Source of the DNA: Moniliella sp. 'wahieum'
Taxonomy: Eukaryota > Basidiomycota > Moniliellomycetes > Moniliellales > Moniliellaceae
Assembly (NCBI GenBank): GCA_003971905.1
Contig: RSEE01000150.1
Coordinates: 1-64,000 of the forward strand
DNA: 64,000 bases
Direction of reading: 5' to 3'
This document shows positions 44,900 to 56,651 of the stretch, piece after piece. Position 1 is the stretch's first letter. Each line of letters starts with the position of its first letter. Under the pieces are notes generated by a model that was not told where the DNA came from, made no database searches, and worked only from the letters and a program-made list of their open reading frames with translations. Made by a program: the position numbers and the translations under genes.

Positions 44900-46308
44900 A
44901 TGCCTTGGACCAGTCCATGGACGTTAAGGACAAGCGCGACGCCGTAGAGCAAGTGACTCGGTTGAAGGCTTGACTTGTAGGCCGCGGTTGTAACCAGGTC
45001 AAAAGGGGGGGATACTTTGACACGTACGCTCCACTTGCCAACAGGTAGACTACTTGGCGGGCTCTGTGCGCGCAAGCGGTGCTCAAAGGTACGGTTCTTC
45101 TTCATTGGGATGCGGAGAGTGCGTTTACTCAACGTACACTGAAGGTGGAGTTGTACATTGCGGTTCCCGAAGGGGTATAAGACGTGCCCCCAGGGAAAGT
45201 GTTGCGTTTGGTCAAGAGTTTCTACGGGACAAAGCAAGCAGCCCGCGCCTGGTCCGAGATGCTCCGTGACGCCCTCGTTGCTATTGGCTTTGTGACGATG
45301 CCCAGTGACCCCCTGTTTCTACCAGTTGCGTGACGGCACTCGGTGCATGTACTTGATCACTTGGGTGGACGATATCATCACTAGCAGTCCTTCGGAGTCC
45401 TGGTTCGCCGCTGTTCTGCCCAAGCTCCAATCCAAGGCTGTCATCAACTCACTTTGCCCAGTGCGATCGGCTCTGGGTTTTAAGGTGGTGTATGACCGCA
45501 ACGGCATTTTTTCACTGGATCAGGCTGGGGCTTCAAAGATGATTCCGGCTCGCTTCGGATTGGAAGGCGCTAAGCCACGCACGCTGCCCTTGCCCCAGAA
45601 CGGACTGAACTAAGCGTTGGCTGCGGCCAAGGAGGAGCAGGCGGTAAAAGGGTTCTCCGTCAACTATCGCGCTGCCGTCGGTCCAGTTCTTTACCAAGCA
45701 ATTGGTACGCGTCCCGATCTTGCTATGCCCTTCACGTTGTTACTCGTTTCCAGCAGAAGCCCAACTGCATCGCTTGGACCCTGCTCAAGAACCTGATTTC
45801 CTATGTCGGACATACCGCAAACACTGGGATTGTTTACCAGCGAGATGCCGCTGCTGGAGGGCTGCAACAAGGATGGTGTGACGCGGCCTTTGGAGAGAAC
45901 TCGGATTGTCGGAGCTTGTGCGGGTGGTGTGTTTACTCTGGCCGGAGCACCGTTGGAATGGTACACAAAGAAGCAAACCAAGGTTACTGTCAGTACTCAG
46001 GAAGCCGAGTTGCATTCTGCATTTTTGTCGCACTGAAGGAGGGCACGTGGTTGAAACAGCTAGTCAAGGATCTTGGTATCCAGGAGGGCCTGATTACCAT
46101 TTACTCTGAAAGCCAAGCGGCACTGGCGTTCATTCAAGACCACTCGGCGCATGCTCAGACTAAACATTTCGACGTTGAGCTCCAAAGCCTGCACGAGATG
46201 CATCGGTCTAGTGAGATCAAATTCGTTTATGCTCCCACGCAAGAGATGCTGGTCGACGAGTTCACGAAGGCTCTCTTTTCCGCGTCCTGGGCTTGTGCTT
46301 CCCACTGA
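44900..46308 (+). mobile_element. Ty1/copia retrotransposon relic (RT and RNase H)
   Basis: Decayed 3' half of a copia-type pol gene. The RT part starts near VKDKRDAVEQVTRLKA and shows FDTYAPLA, WDAESAF, LVKSFYGTKQAARAW and YLITWVDDI (the YVDD box as WVDD). The RNase H part shows VSTQEAELHSAF, YSESQAALAF, KHFDVELQSLHEM and ends LVDEFTKAL. Stops interrupt the frame just before the RT core, within it and before the RNase H part (for example near 44970, 45045, 45178 and 45611), and there are at least three frame changes. No integrase, gag or LTR is recognisable around it. The element is dead. Confidence 0.9.
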
Positions 46309-48824
46309 GAGAGTCACTTGTGTTCACGCTTAGTTAGTCAATGTACTGCCGTACTGGCCTGCCCGCGTTATTGGCTCTCTTCCTTCACCGTTTTTCGTCT
46401 TATCGCCCTTGTCTCCTCCGGTCTTCCCTTCGTCCTTTGTCAATGGCTGACGCTTATGGCTTCACTCCTCAAAGGATTGTCTGTTCCCTCATTTCCTCTC
46501 CATAGTTGCCTCGTCGGGTCCTGGGTCCTTTGGCCCCACATCAAGAGACGAAAAGGTCACCGACGAGGCCCAACAAGCACGTCTCTCGGAACGAGCAGCC
46601 GCATGCGGCACCAACAGGCGGCGGCCCTATGGTCGAGACCTTGATATCAGTGGCGCACGCAGTGATTCAACTCCCACGTCGATGGTCCCCGCATGGTTGC
46701 CTTGTCCGGCAGACGGGGGTGGCGGTGCTGTTGGATGGCCACCTATCGAGGGGTTAGCTGGACCATTCACTCATTTGAACGAAACGCAATTGCGTCTGCC
46801 CGATGGGTCCCTCTGTCGGGGGAGGTAGGTGGTGGCCTGTGTGACGGTTCGATCGCATACAAGGGCGCGCTCTGGGCGGGGCGGATGATTTTCGCACCGC
46901 TGTGCGTGCCAATAAATGCGGAGCGAGTGTCAGTGAAGACCTACGTGGCGGGGTGGATTTTCTTCATTGGCGGGGCATGTGTCTTCGGGAGGGTCGCTAA
47001 TGTGGCGAGCCTCCCGACCCAGTGTGCGCCGGGGCAATGCAGCGGCGTGTGATGTCGCTGTCCGCCCGGGTGCGTGCTTGGCATGTGCTCTACTGGACCC
47101 CTTTACCGTGGACGTTGGCGTTGCCGCCGGCCGTTGCTCCTGTAGCACTGGAAGCCGTGCGGATGCCTGCCGAGCCCCAAGCGCCGCCCTCGCATAAAAG
47201 AGTGTGGGTGGGAAACTGCCCAAACATGGGTTCGAGCAGTCGGAGGCCAACTCCTGCAGAGACTGTACCTGCAGCTAAAGTGGCCAGCTTGGGCGCGCGG
47301 TCGTGGCGATTCTCCGCACCTAGACCCTGCTAGGCGGGGCGATCATGCCCAGGCTTGGCGGGGCGGTCGGTGCGTGTCAGGCGGCGACCTGGCGTGGCAC
47401 GCCATTTTTCCCGGCGTAGAGACCCGACAGGGGTTCTCTGAGTGGGGGTGTTCCTTCGATCCGATGCAACTGTCATGCGCGGGGGCGGTTTCGTCGAACC
47501 ACACTTGACCAGAGACCTCACGGATCTTGCACAGCGATGAGCAGGACCTAACCTGGTGGCTGTACCCCTTTCGTTCGTCTTTCTCCCTGGCTGCCTGAAC
47601 GCAACACCATGGCTCATACATGGGTATGGGGGCGAAATGCTCCCTCTTCGCCCTGCAGAACCTGACCCTGCAGTATACTGGCAGCTACGAAGCTTGGCAT
47701 CTTTCTCCCATTCCGACTCTCTTTGGTTCCCCTACGCCTCCAACCGGCTCACGCAAGACTGCAAGAGCACCATTGCCTGAACACAGGTTCAGGTAGGGCA
47801 CGGCCCGGGACCTGCAAAGACTGACCCTGCGGCTTCCCCGGTCGAGTTGGAGGCTTCCGACACGGTTGACTGAACTGTATACGTTCGGTAGGTTGAGATC
47901 GCTTGTCCACGATCTGGAGGCCCCAAATTAGGTTGCCACATCGGACACACGGAAGCAAGAGCGTGGTTGCTGGGGGGGGGGGATGGAGGCAGATGGGGAG
48001 GAGCACCCAAGCCTGTCGGACAAACTGTCGTGCTCCGATACGGCCAAGACTGATCTGAAAAGCTGTTGATCGTCTTCCCCTCCCGTTTCTTGGCAGGGAA
48101 ACTGGCACGCGGGGCAGAGCGCTGGGAGGAGTGAGCGGGCGCACGAGTACGTGGGCTGACGGTGGCCTGGGGCAGATGAGGGAGTACCAGGCAAGGCCAG
48201 TAGCGTGTGGAAGGGTCGGGACAAGGTAGACGTACAAGCATAGCATGTTCACCCCCGCCGTTGTCGTTGTCGTTGTCGTTGTCGTCGTCGTCGTCGCTGT
48301 GGATGGCGGAAGTGCGCCGGGGGATGCGGGTGCGAGGCGGAGGAGGCAGGCAGGTATACTTTCTCCTATAATCACCCAGCAGCCCCCGCACCGCTATGTG
48401 GCCCCGCCGCATCCGCTTACTCAACAGACAGGGGCAGGCGGACTCTAAGGGGAGGCGTGGTTGGTCTTCGCGCGTCTATCAGAGAATGGGTATGGATGCA
48501 TAGCCGCTCGTGCCTCTTGAAGCTTGAAGCTTCACGCCGCCGCGTTCCTCTCTCCCGTCCCGTCGCGCCGCGATGCGGCCTGCCATGAGCCCCGCCGGCC
48601 GCCCAGCCGGCCCGTCACCCGCAGCGGCACGTACCGCCTTGTCGACGTGCGCGACACGCCCCCCCGAGCCAGCGAGCGACGGCGGTGCGCGTGCCTGGTG
48701 CACCGACGCCGTGTCCTGGAGCAAGGGTGCCGCTTCGGCTTCGTGTGCCGGCGCCGGGGCGGGGGGTTGTGCCAGCGCAGTCGCAGCCAGTGCGTGGGGC
48801 GATGCCGGACCGCGGCTGCGCGCA
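46309..48824. other. Spacer between the copia relic and the iminopeptidase
   Basis: This 2.5 kb stretch has no recognised gene. A plus-strand frame at 46693-47052 with a hydrophobic patch (VAGWIFFIGGACVFG) and one at 47022-47333 have no known relatives. Minus-strand frames at 48424-47749 are Pro/Ser-rich. Part could be the 3' flank of the dead element. A trinucleotide microsatellite lies at 48257-48297. Confidence 0.35.
48257..48297. repeat. GTTGTC/GTCGTC microsatellite
   Basis: GTTGTC units followed by GTC units, about 40 bp in total. Confidence 0.85.
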
Positions 48825-49984
<1,160 letters not shown>

Positions 49985-51617
49985 CTCCCCGAGGAGAGGC
50001 GCGATGCGCGGTCTTCCGTCGTGCGCTTGCCTAGGGCAGTGCGTTGGACGAACGCTTGGAGCGGTTCGGGGGGGGGGGCGCGCTCTTGGGGCCAGAGCGG
50101 GAGCGGGCGACACGGGATGGGCCGCGTCTCGGTTGGGGCGCGCGGGGGGGCGGGAGGAGCAGGCTGGCGGGGGTGCTTGGTGGGGTGGGGGTGGGGGTGG
50201 GGCGTGGAAGCGCGGGCAGGCGCAGGCGCAGGCGCGTCTCCATCGTCGTGGCGGCGGCTGTGGGGTCGGGAAAAGCGGGTGGCGCAGGCGAGCAAAGAGG
50301 ACCATCGGGCAGGCAGAGGAGGGTGAGGGCCTGGCGCGACGACGACGACGGGTGGGGGGCTGGGCTGGAGGACGGAGCAGGCTGAGTGGAGCGCCGAGGA
50401 CGAATGGGCGCGCTGAGTGGGAGCACGTGAAGCTTTGGATGAGAAGGCCCGTGAAAGGCCAGGGTGTAGTGGCGCTGGCACTGCCGCCGTGGCAGCTGTC
50501 GCTTGTGCGCTGGAAAATGTGCGCTCAGCTGAGCGATCAATCGATCAGGCGGATATTGGTCGCTGAATTGTCATGATCTGCAAATCACATGCCCTCGGTC
50601 AGCAGCGCCAGCCCCGCCCTTCCTGGCCAGTTTGGCCTCCCGGTAGGCGCCGCCACGAGCGCCTGATTAGCAACAGCTCGTCAAGCTTCAAGCATGTGCA
50701 TGCTCCTCCATCATACTGCAACTGTCTCTGTGTTCGTTTCCCCAAGGTCACATGTGGCGGCCACATGTCACACATCCATTGCGACGATTAGAAAACGGTT
50801 CATGCATCATGCATCATGGCCCTGATCATTGAGTACAACAAAACAGCAATTCATTACGGAGGAGACGGGGGGGTGCAGGCAGCACGACACTTACCACTTC
50901 ACAAGGCCAATGTTAATGAACGTTGAACAGGGGGAGCAGGCCAGAGGGAGAGGCGATGTGGATGGAGGAGGATATCTGTGTGGGAATCAAATAAGCCGGG
51001 GGACCTGGGTCAAAAGGAGCAGTGGCAGGGGCCGATGCTACGTGTGCCGCACACACAGAGGATGGTCCTGGATTCAACTCGAGTCAGTCTCAGCATGCCA
51101 AGAGGCAAAAGAACGGCAGGGGGGATCAGGGTAACTATGACAAGATCTCGAGTCATCGTGTCCGACCCATGGTAGATAGGTCGGCCTTGAGAAGAGTGGG
51201 GTATTGTCATCCTCTCCAGAGGAGAAGAGCAAGACGTACCTTGTGGGAGGACCCGCATCCGGGGTTAGTGGTGGTCGGTGGTCGGTTGGTGGTTGTGCGG
51301 TTCAGTGGTGGGGAAAACGCTGGAGAGGCAGGGGTCTCAACGTGCGTGATATACGCCGCAGGAAAAACTTGCACCTCCACGAGGCGGAAGACGGGTGGCG
51401 GGCGGAATGACTGCATCACCTGAAATTGCAAGACTGCACCTGAACGTTTAACCGCCTTATCGAGCAAGTTGCAATTTCATTTGGCCCATCCTCTAACCAC
51501 AGGTCCGCAGGACCGCCACGCCGCTGGGTTGGGCCAACGACGGAGACGGGGCTGATTAATGATTGCCAGTGATAGTGATAACGAAACCCTCCCCATGGCC
51601 TGCCCAGCAAGAGCGAC
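49985..51617. promoter_or_regulatory. Bidirectional upstream region of iminopeptidase and YIH1
   Basis: This 1.6 kb stretch lies between divergent start codons. The part nearest the iminopeptidase (49985-50480) is very GC-rich with C/G runs. The middle has AAGCTTCAAGC near 50684, the palindromic CACATG pair at 50746-50775 and a CATGCATCATGCATCATGG motif at 50801-50819. No further gene is seen. Confidence 0.45.
50746..50775. promoter_or_regulatory. Inverted pair of GTCACATG elements
   Basis: ACATGTGGC and GCCACATGT form a perfect 9-bp inverted repeat around a single G, extended by GTC on the left and CACAC on the right. It is the most symmetrical copy of the element seen repeatedly in this window. 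Confidence 0.5.
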
Positions 51618-52856
51618 ATGCGACCGATCGAGGTACTCGTCTCCACGCTTCGTGCGCACGAGGAGAAGCATGGTGCGCAGGCGAGGCGGCAGGCGCATTG
51701 GCCGCGAGTTTGGTGGCGGTGAGCAGCATCTACCAGCCGGACCAGATCCGTGTCCTGCCGCTCGGCACTTGCACCCGTTCTGCCCCTCCGCCCGCACCCG
51801 CTGGCGCTTCGCAACGCCAAAGCTTGGACCAGGACGGGCTGGCACGCGCCTCCGCCTATGTACCAGGCCAGCCGTTGCGCCTGGCCGTGACGATGGAGCT
51901 GGAGGTAGCGGTGGAGGAGGATCCGCTGTACGGTCGACCTGGGCTGGGGATACCCAGCCCGAGCCGGTTGACGTGCACATTTCCATCACGCTTCCGCCCA
52001 GTACCCCGACACAGAGCAGGCACCGCAGCTAAAGCTGCTCAATCGGTTTGTCGGAGCGTATGTGGCGGACCCAGGGCTGGTCCAACAGGTGCTCCATTGT
52101 TTCTCGCCCGATCCGGCCAGGCGGTGGAGCCTGCTTCGTCGGCGCTGCGCGGGCTGACGTGGTACAGGGGCGAACCGGTACTGTTCCAAGCGCTCGAATG
52201 GACCAAGCAGGTCGTGGAGCGCTGGTACAAGGTCAAGGAAGAAGTTGCGCGCACGTTCGGAACAGTTGGATCGGGAACGTGAGGCGCGGGCTGAAGCGGC
52301 TGCCGCAGCAGGTTTGCCTCCTGATCCTTTCCCTTCCCGTACCGAACGTAAACTCCACAGCGATACACACCAAGCAGGAGTTGCAAGCGCTGGTGACCAA
52401 GTTGGGATTCCAACGTCCATGACGATTGTTGATCGAAATCCGAGTTGTCGGGTACGTGTGCAAGTTGGAGCGCGCGGCGCAGGTGCCGTTGGTGCTGGAA
52501 TGGGTTCTGCAGATCAACGCGTAGCCCGCGCCGCCCACCCAGCCATATTTGCCTATAGCGTCACCTGCCCGATGGCACCACCCAGCGGGACTTTGAGGAC
52601 GATGGAGAGGCGGCTGGGGCACGTTGGGCGCATCTGCTTTCGCTTCTGGTACGTGCCGATGTTGTGGCAGGGGGAAGGGGGGATGGAGTGCGATACTGAC
52701 GTTTGGGTCTGGCGCGTGGCAGGACCTGGACAATGTATTGGTCATCGTGACGCGGTGGTGGGGGGGCGCGTTGTTGGGAGGATCGGTTCAAGCACATTAA
52801 CCGCGTTGCTCGCGATGCGCTCGAGAAAGGGGTTTGTCGCGCCGGGGGCAAAGTAA
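51618..52856 (+). CDS. YIH1: YIH1/IMPACT homolog (RWD plus UPF0029 domain)
   Basis: Cytosolic inhibitor of Gcn2 activation through binding Gcn1. The N-terminal RWD domain starts MRPIEVLVSTLRAHEEKHG and has ALAASLVAVSSIYQPDQIRV, VDVHISITLPPS, LKLLNRFVGAYVADPGLV and GEPVLFQALEWTKQVVE. A charged linker (EQLDREREARAEAAAAAG) follows. The IMPACT domain shows VGYVCKLERAAQVPLVLEWV, HPAIFAY, DDGEAA and LLSLL, then across a 74 bp intron (52649-52722, GTACGT...CAG) DLDNVLVIVTRWWGG, DRFKHINRVARDALEKG. Adding two G in the run near 52830 gives a normal GGF-type ending (GGFVAPGAK). Frame changes elsewhere also need only one or two bases. The acidic mid-domain and intact DRFKHIN motif make the assignment firm. 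Confidence 0.88.
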
Positions 52857-53500
52857 GTAACGTATATTTATGGTCGGTTGGCCAGTGCGTATCAGGGCAT
52901 CCTCTGTGTTGGGTCCATCGGGATTCGACCCTCTGGGGTTACGACCTCTACTCACACCGCCAGCCCCAACACAGCATGCAAAGGGGAGACGGTTAGTAGA
53001 GGACACAGAAAGGATGCTTTTTCTTGCACTCTCTCCCCACTGGCCAGTCCGCGTCCGAGCCAGGACAACACAATGCAATACAACTATGATGCCATGCACA
53101 GCAGGGGAAAACGTACCTCCGCTTGAGATCATATATAGTACCTGCCGATGTAGTTAGTGATGTTGTGGTTTGAGGGTACGAAACGTGTTGATCTCGGTGG
53201 TCACACTAAGTACACAGCGGCGCGTCCCCCTTGGGACTCCCCCCATGACCGACAGACTCCGTGAGGACACTTGTCGTATCTCCCTCAGGTCCAAGTGCCG
53301 CGTCTGTCACGCCGCCAAACCAACCCCCCTGCTTCGCCGCCGCGCATCTTGGACGGGCGTCGCTGTCCATCCTTTCGGTGATTGAGCGTCGCCTCTACCG
53401 TCTCACTAGTATGGCCGCACTGGGCATATCTATGTGCACGGGTCGAAACCCAGTTGGGTCCTGAGGATGATTATTAGCCAGAACGCTTAGTTGTGATGCA
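52857..53500. other. Convergent spacer between YIH1 and NOP14
   Basis: This 640 bp stretch has an ATATATAG sequence near 53130 but no gene. None of the CACATG elements seen in promoter spacers occur here. Confidence 0.5.
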
Positions 53501-56429
53501 TCACCGCCTCCGCTTCAGATTGGCCTTTTCGCGCTCGTGCTTCTTCTGCTCTGACCTCTCTGTCTGGAGGTCGGACATGATGCGGTCGATGTGTTTCTTG
53601 TAGCGTACATCTTCCTCTTGCTGCTCGCGTTCCTTGATCGAAGCTGTGAACCGTGCATCGCGGCGCAGTTCGCGGATGGTCGACTTGCGTTCCTTCTTGT
53701 GCAACGCACGCAGCTTGCTCGCCTCGGCGCGCTCGGGATCCGGGTCGGTCGAGACACCCCGACACTGAAAACTTGGGTGCGTGCATCTCGAGTGCCTTGG
53801 CGCGGTGCGCCTGCAGACGGAGGAAGCGACGACGCGACTGGGCTCACTCGCCTGTCCAACCCTTGTGCCAAAGCAGATAGCTCAGGCCCACCTGCCTTGC
53901 CTGCACCCTTGACCAAGTTCACCACCGGATGGAAGAGATCCACGTACGCTTCGCATCCCGTGTAGAGCCGAGCAAAGATTTCGATCAATTTGGTTGCTTG
54001 CAATAAAAGTTGGGCTCCAGCGTGCGGTGCCTCCCCCTTGCAAGCCAGCAGACTCACCAAGTCCACGCGCTTCCTCCACCCTGCCTCGCCCTCAATCAAC
54101 GAAGCCTCGTCCGTGGCAGCAGAGACTTTGACTTTGGGCTTTCGCTTGGGCTGGAGAGAACTGAGTGCCGCCAGGTCGTCCTGGGAAACAGCCATGCCGT
54201 ACTCGGCCGCCGAGTGGAGGGCAGCGAGACGGTCCGTGTCGGAGAGAGGCACCAGACCCAAAAGAACCAAATGTAAGAAATTGAGCGCCTCGGGTACGAT
54301 CCGTTTGCTCTCCTTCTCAAACGACGCGGAGAGAGAGACGAGGTAGAGCCCGGCGGCCGTGTCGGCGACAGCGGAGGCAGGACGAATCCGCGCATGAGCC
54401 AAGTACTGGGCCATGAGGATCTGGGCAGACGTGGATACAGGGTGGGAGCGATCCGAGGTGGGCCAGATGAGCCCAACGAGACGCAGGAAGCAGAGTTCAG
54501 AAAACGATGGCCAGGTTCGTCCGCTTCTTCTCCTGTTGCCGCGGCAGCCAGACCACGCGTCAGGTTGCGCTGCATCAGCGTAAGTTTGGTGCAGAAAATG
54601 TGAGCTGCCGTGTCGGGGAAGAGCTTGGAAAGATCAAGGATGTGAGGCAGGAGCGTGTTGAGAAGAGAAACTGCCTCTTTACTGTTCACCTCTGCCTCAC
54701 GCCCGCTGGCAGCCTCCTGCGCTTGTGCACCAAGGTAGAGAATGATCCACCAGGATCTCGAGGAAGGTTTCGGTGTGCTCGCGGTTCTGCGGGCCAAGAC
54801 TGGGATTGTACAGCGTTCGGATCCGCTTAATCACGGTCGGTACCTGCTGGGTCTCAACGTTATGCTCTTCAAGTAAGGCAAGAAAGTCGCCATGCGTCTC
54901 GGGAGCAGGGAATGTGAAGGGAAGTTGACTCGGTTCCTTTTTCGAGCTGGATGGGGCCTGCTTGCTCGAAGCACGGACGAGTGCCTCAGTTTCACCACCA
55001 GCCACGACCTCCTCGTCCGAGTCCATGTCTTCCCCTGGCTTGGACAGGCCCTCCAAGTCGGCCAAGTCATTGTAATTGTGTTCGTGGTTCTCGATCTCCT
55101 CTTCGTCGTCATCGGAGGAGCCAGCACTTTCGTCTGCGGCGTCAGAGGTATCCTCTTCCTCCTCTTCAGAACCCGATTCTGCACCAAGACCTTGCCCCAG
55201 CCCGTAAGCCTCTCCTGCCGAGACACCCTCCAGAACAAAGTCGTCATCCAAATCATCCGCACCACGCTCGTGACGCTCCAGAAGCTTGGCACGTTTGCGT
55301 TTGCCCGCGCCCGTCGCAGTCGCTTCGTCCTCCGCGGCCATTTCGTCCTCCGAGTCACCACGCATGCGCCGTAACCGTTCTCGCTCAGCAGCTTGAAGCC
55401 CTCTGCTTTGCCGCCCGCTCCTCGTCCGTCTTCATCCGGTCCGTTGGCTGGCCCTTCGCTCATACACCAAACTGCGGTACAGTGCATCGTACGTGCTCCC
55501 GCCATCGGCCGGCATGGCATTGGCGCCCGTTGCTGGTTTCTCAGCGGTAGGCAGTGTGGAAGGGGCAGGAGCCTCGCTGGGACGCGTCGGGGCTGGTCGC
55601 ATGGACAAAAGATCATTCTTAATGTCCTCCAGGGCATCGTCTAGCTCGTACGCGTTTCCTCCATCTTGTTCCCGAACCTTTTGCCGCTCGTACTTGGCAT
55701 TCTTGGACTTGAGCATCACCTCCGCCATAATCTCCTCTTTACTCCGTGGCTTTCCTTCCGCATCGTGCCTGTCCACACCTTCCGGTACCCTACTCATCAT
55801 CAATGGGTTGTAGGTCTGCTGCGCACCTCCTTCCTCCTCTCGTCCGTGCCGAGCCCAGCACCAAGAACACCATCGTCCAGACCGGATAAGCTTTGGCCAA
55901 AGTGAGTCAACCCTTCGTCCTCCGAGTCGTCCAGGTTGAACAGGCTGGCCTTACCGGCGCGTCGGGCGGTAGCCGATCCACTTGTCAGCTGGCGTTTCCG
56001 TTCGGCGGTAAACCGTTCGAGCATGCGCTGCTCAACCGACATGTTGGGGTTGTTCTCGCCAAAGCGACGATCGACAAATGCGCCGCTCTTGTGCCGGTCC
56101 TGCAGCTGGGGAGCAGCTGGGCCTGCCGTGCAGCAACAGCGGCCGACTTGGACTCGGAAGGACGACCAACGGTGCCCTTGGCGTTCTTGTGCTGGATGCT
56201 GGCGCGGGTGAGGATGTCGCGCTTCTGCCGGGTGACTTTGGTGTCGAACGTGCTGGCAAACGCATCGCCCAGCGCAGAGCGGGCGTCGTGGCGTGCGCGT
56301 CTGGCGGTGGCGGTGGCGGCGGAGGCAGACGAGCGCCGCTTGCTCTTGCCCAGAGGGGCCGCCGCGCAGGCCGTCGCTGACGGCGCGGTGCTTGAGCTGC
56401 GCCAGCTGCGAGCCGCCCTTCTTGGCCAT
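53501..56429 (-). CDS. NOP14: NOP14, nucleolar 40S biogenesis factor
   Basis: Component of the 90S/SSU processome needed for 18S rRNA processing and 40S assembly. The start is MAKKGGSQLAQLKHRAVSDG. The N-terminal NOP14 block shows FASTFDTKVTRQKRDILTRA, FVDRRFGENNPNMSVEQRML, ERFTAERKR and LFNLDDSEDEGLTHFGQSLS. Then come KSKEE-type and KYERQKVREQDGG segments, an acidic region (ESGSEEEEEDTSDAADES and a second, DDDEEEIENHEHNYND), and FTFPAPETHGDFLALL followed by IKRIRTLYNPSLG. The C-terminal half has ILMAQYLAHARIRPASAVAD, and the end reads LQTERSEQKKHEREKANLKR plus RR. Length about 960 residues is normal. Frame changes near 56340, 56120, 55840, 55420, 54745, 54440 and 53760 are probable indels; no intron is needed. 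It shares a 222 bp promoter with DBP8. Confidence 0.95.
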
Positions 56430-56651
56430 GGCTGTGGGTGGGATGGGATGCGGGTGGTGTGTGGTTGCTGCGCAGGAGAGCCATATTTTTTTTGGGCCCG
56501 CCGATCGGTGCAAGTGCGCCGCACTCTCAGTTTCAATCTCGACCACTTTTTTTAATTACGGGGCTGCCGCACGTGAACCGCCGAGGGTTACACTATTACC
56601 CCCAGGCGCCCGCACCACCATCTCCTCCATGCCGCTCCCGTTCTCCCGAGG
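56430..56651. promoter_or_regulatory. Short bidirectional promoter, NOP14/DBP8
   Basis: Only 222 bp separate the two start codons. It holds two T-rich runs (ATTTTTTTTGG near 56485 and ACTTTTTTTAATTA near 56545) and a CACGTG at 56571. Poly-T next to a GC-rich core suggests a nucleosome-free divergent promoter. Confidence 0.6.

Noticed and set aside
46693-47333. Possible membrane protein frames after the copia relic
   Set aside because: One hydrophobic patch only, no family, and frames change; could be flank of the dead element.
49985-50481. N-terminal extension of the iminopeptidase with presequence-like start
   Set aside because: Needs extra frame changes, and the downstream start already gives the usual family N-terminus.
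52852-52870. GTAAGT just after the YIH1 end, a possible 5' splice site
   Set aside because: With two G restored, YIH1 ends normally as GGFVAPGAK, and no matching 3' exon is visible.
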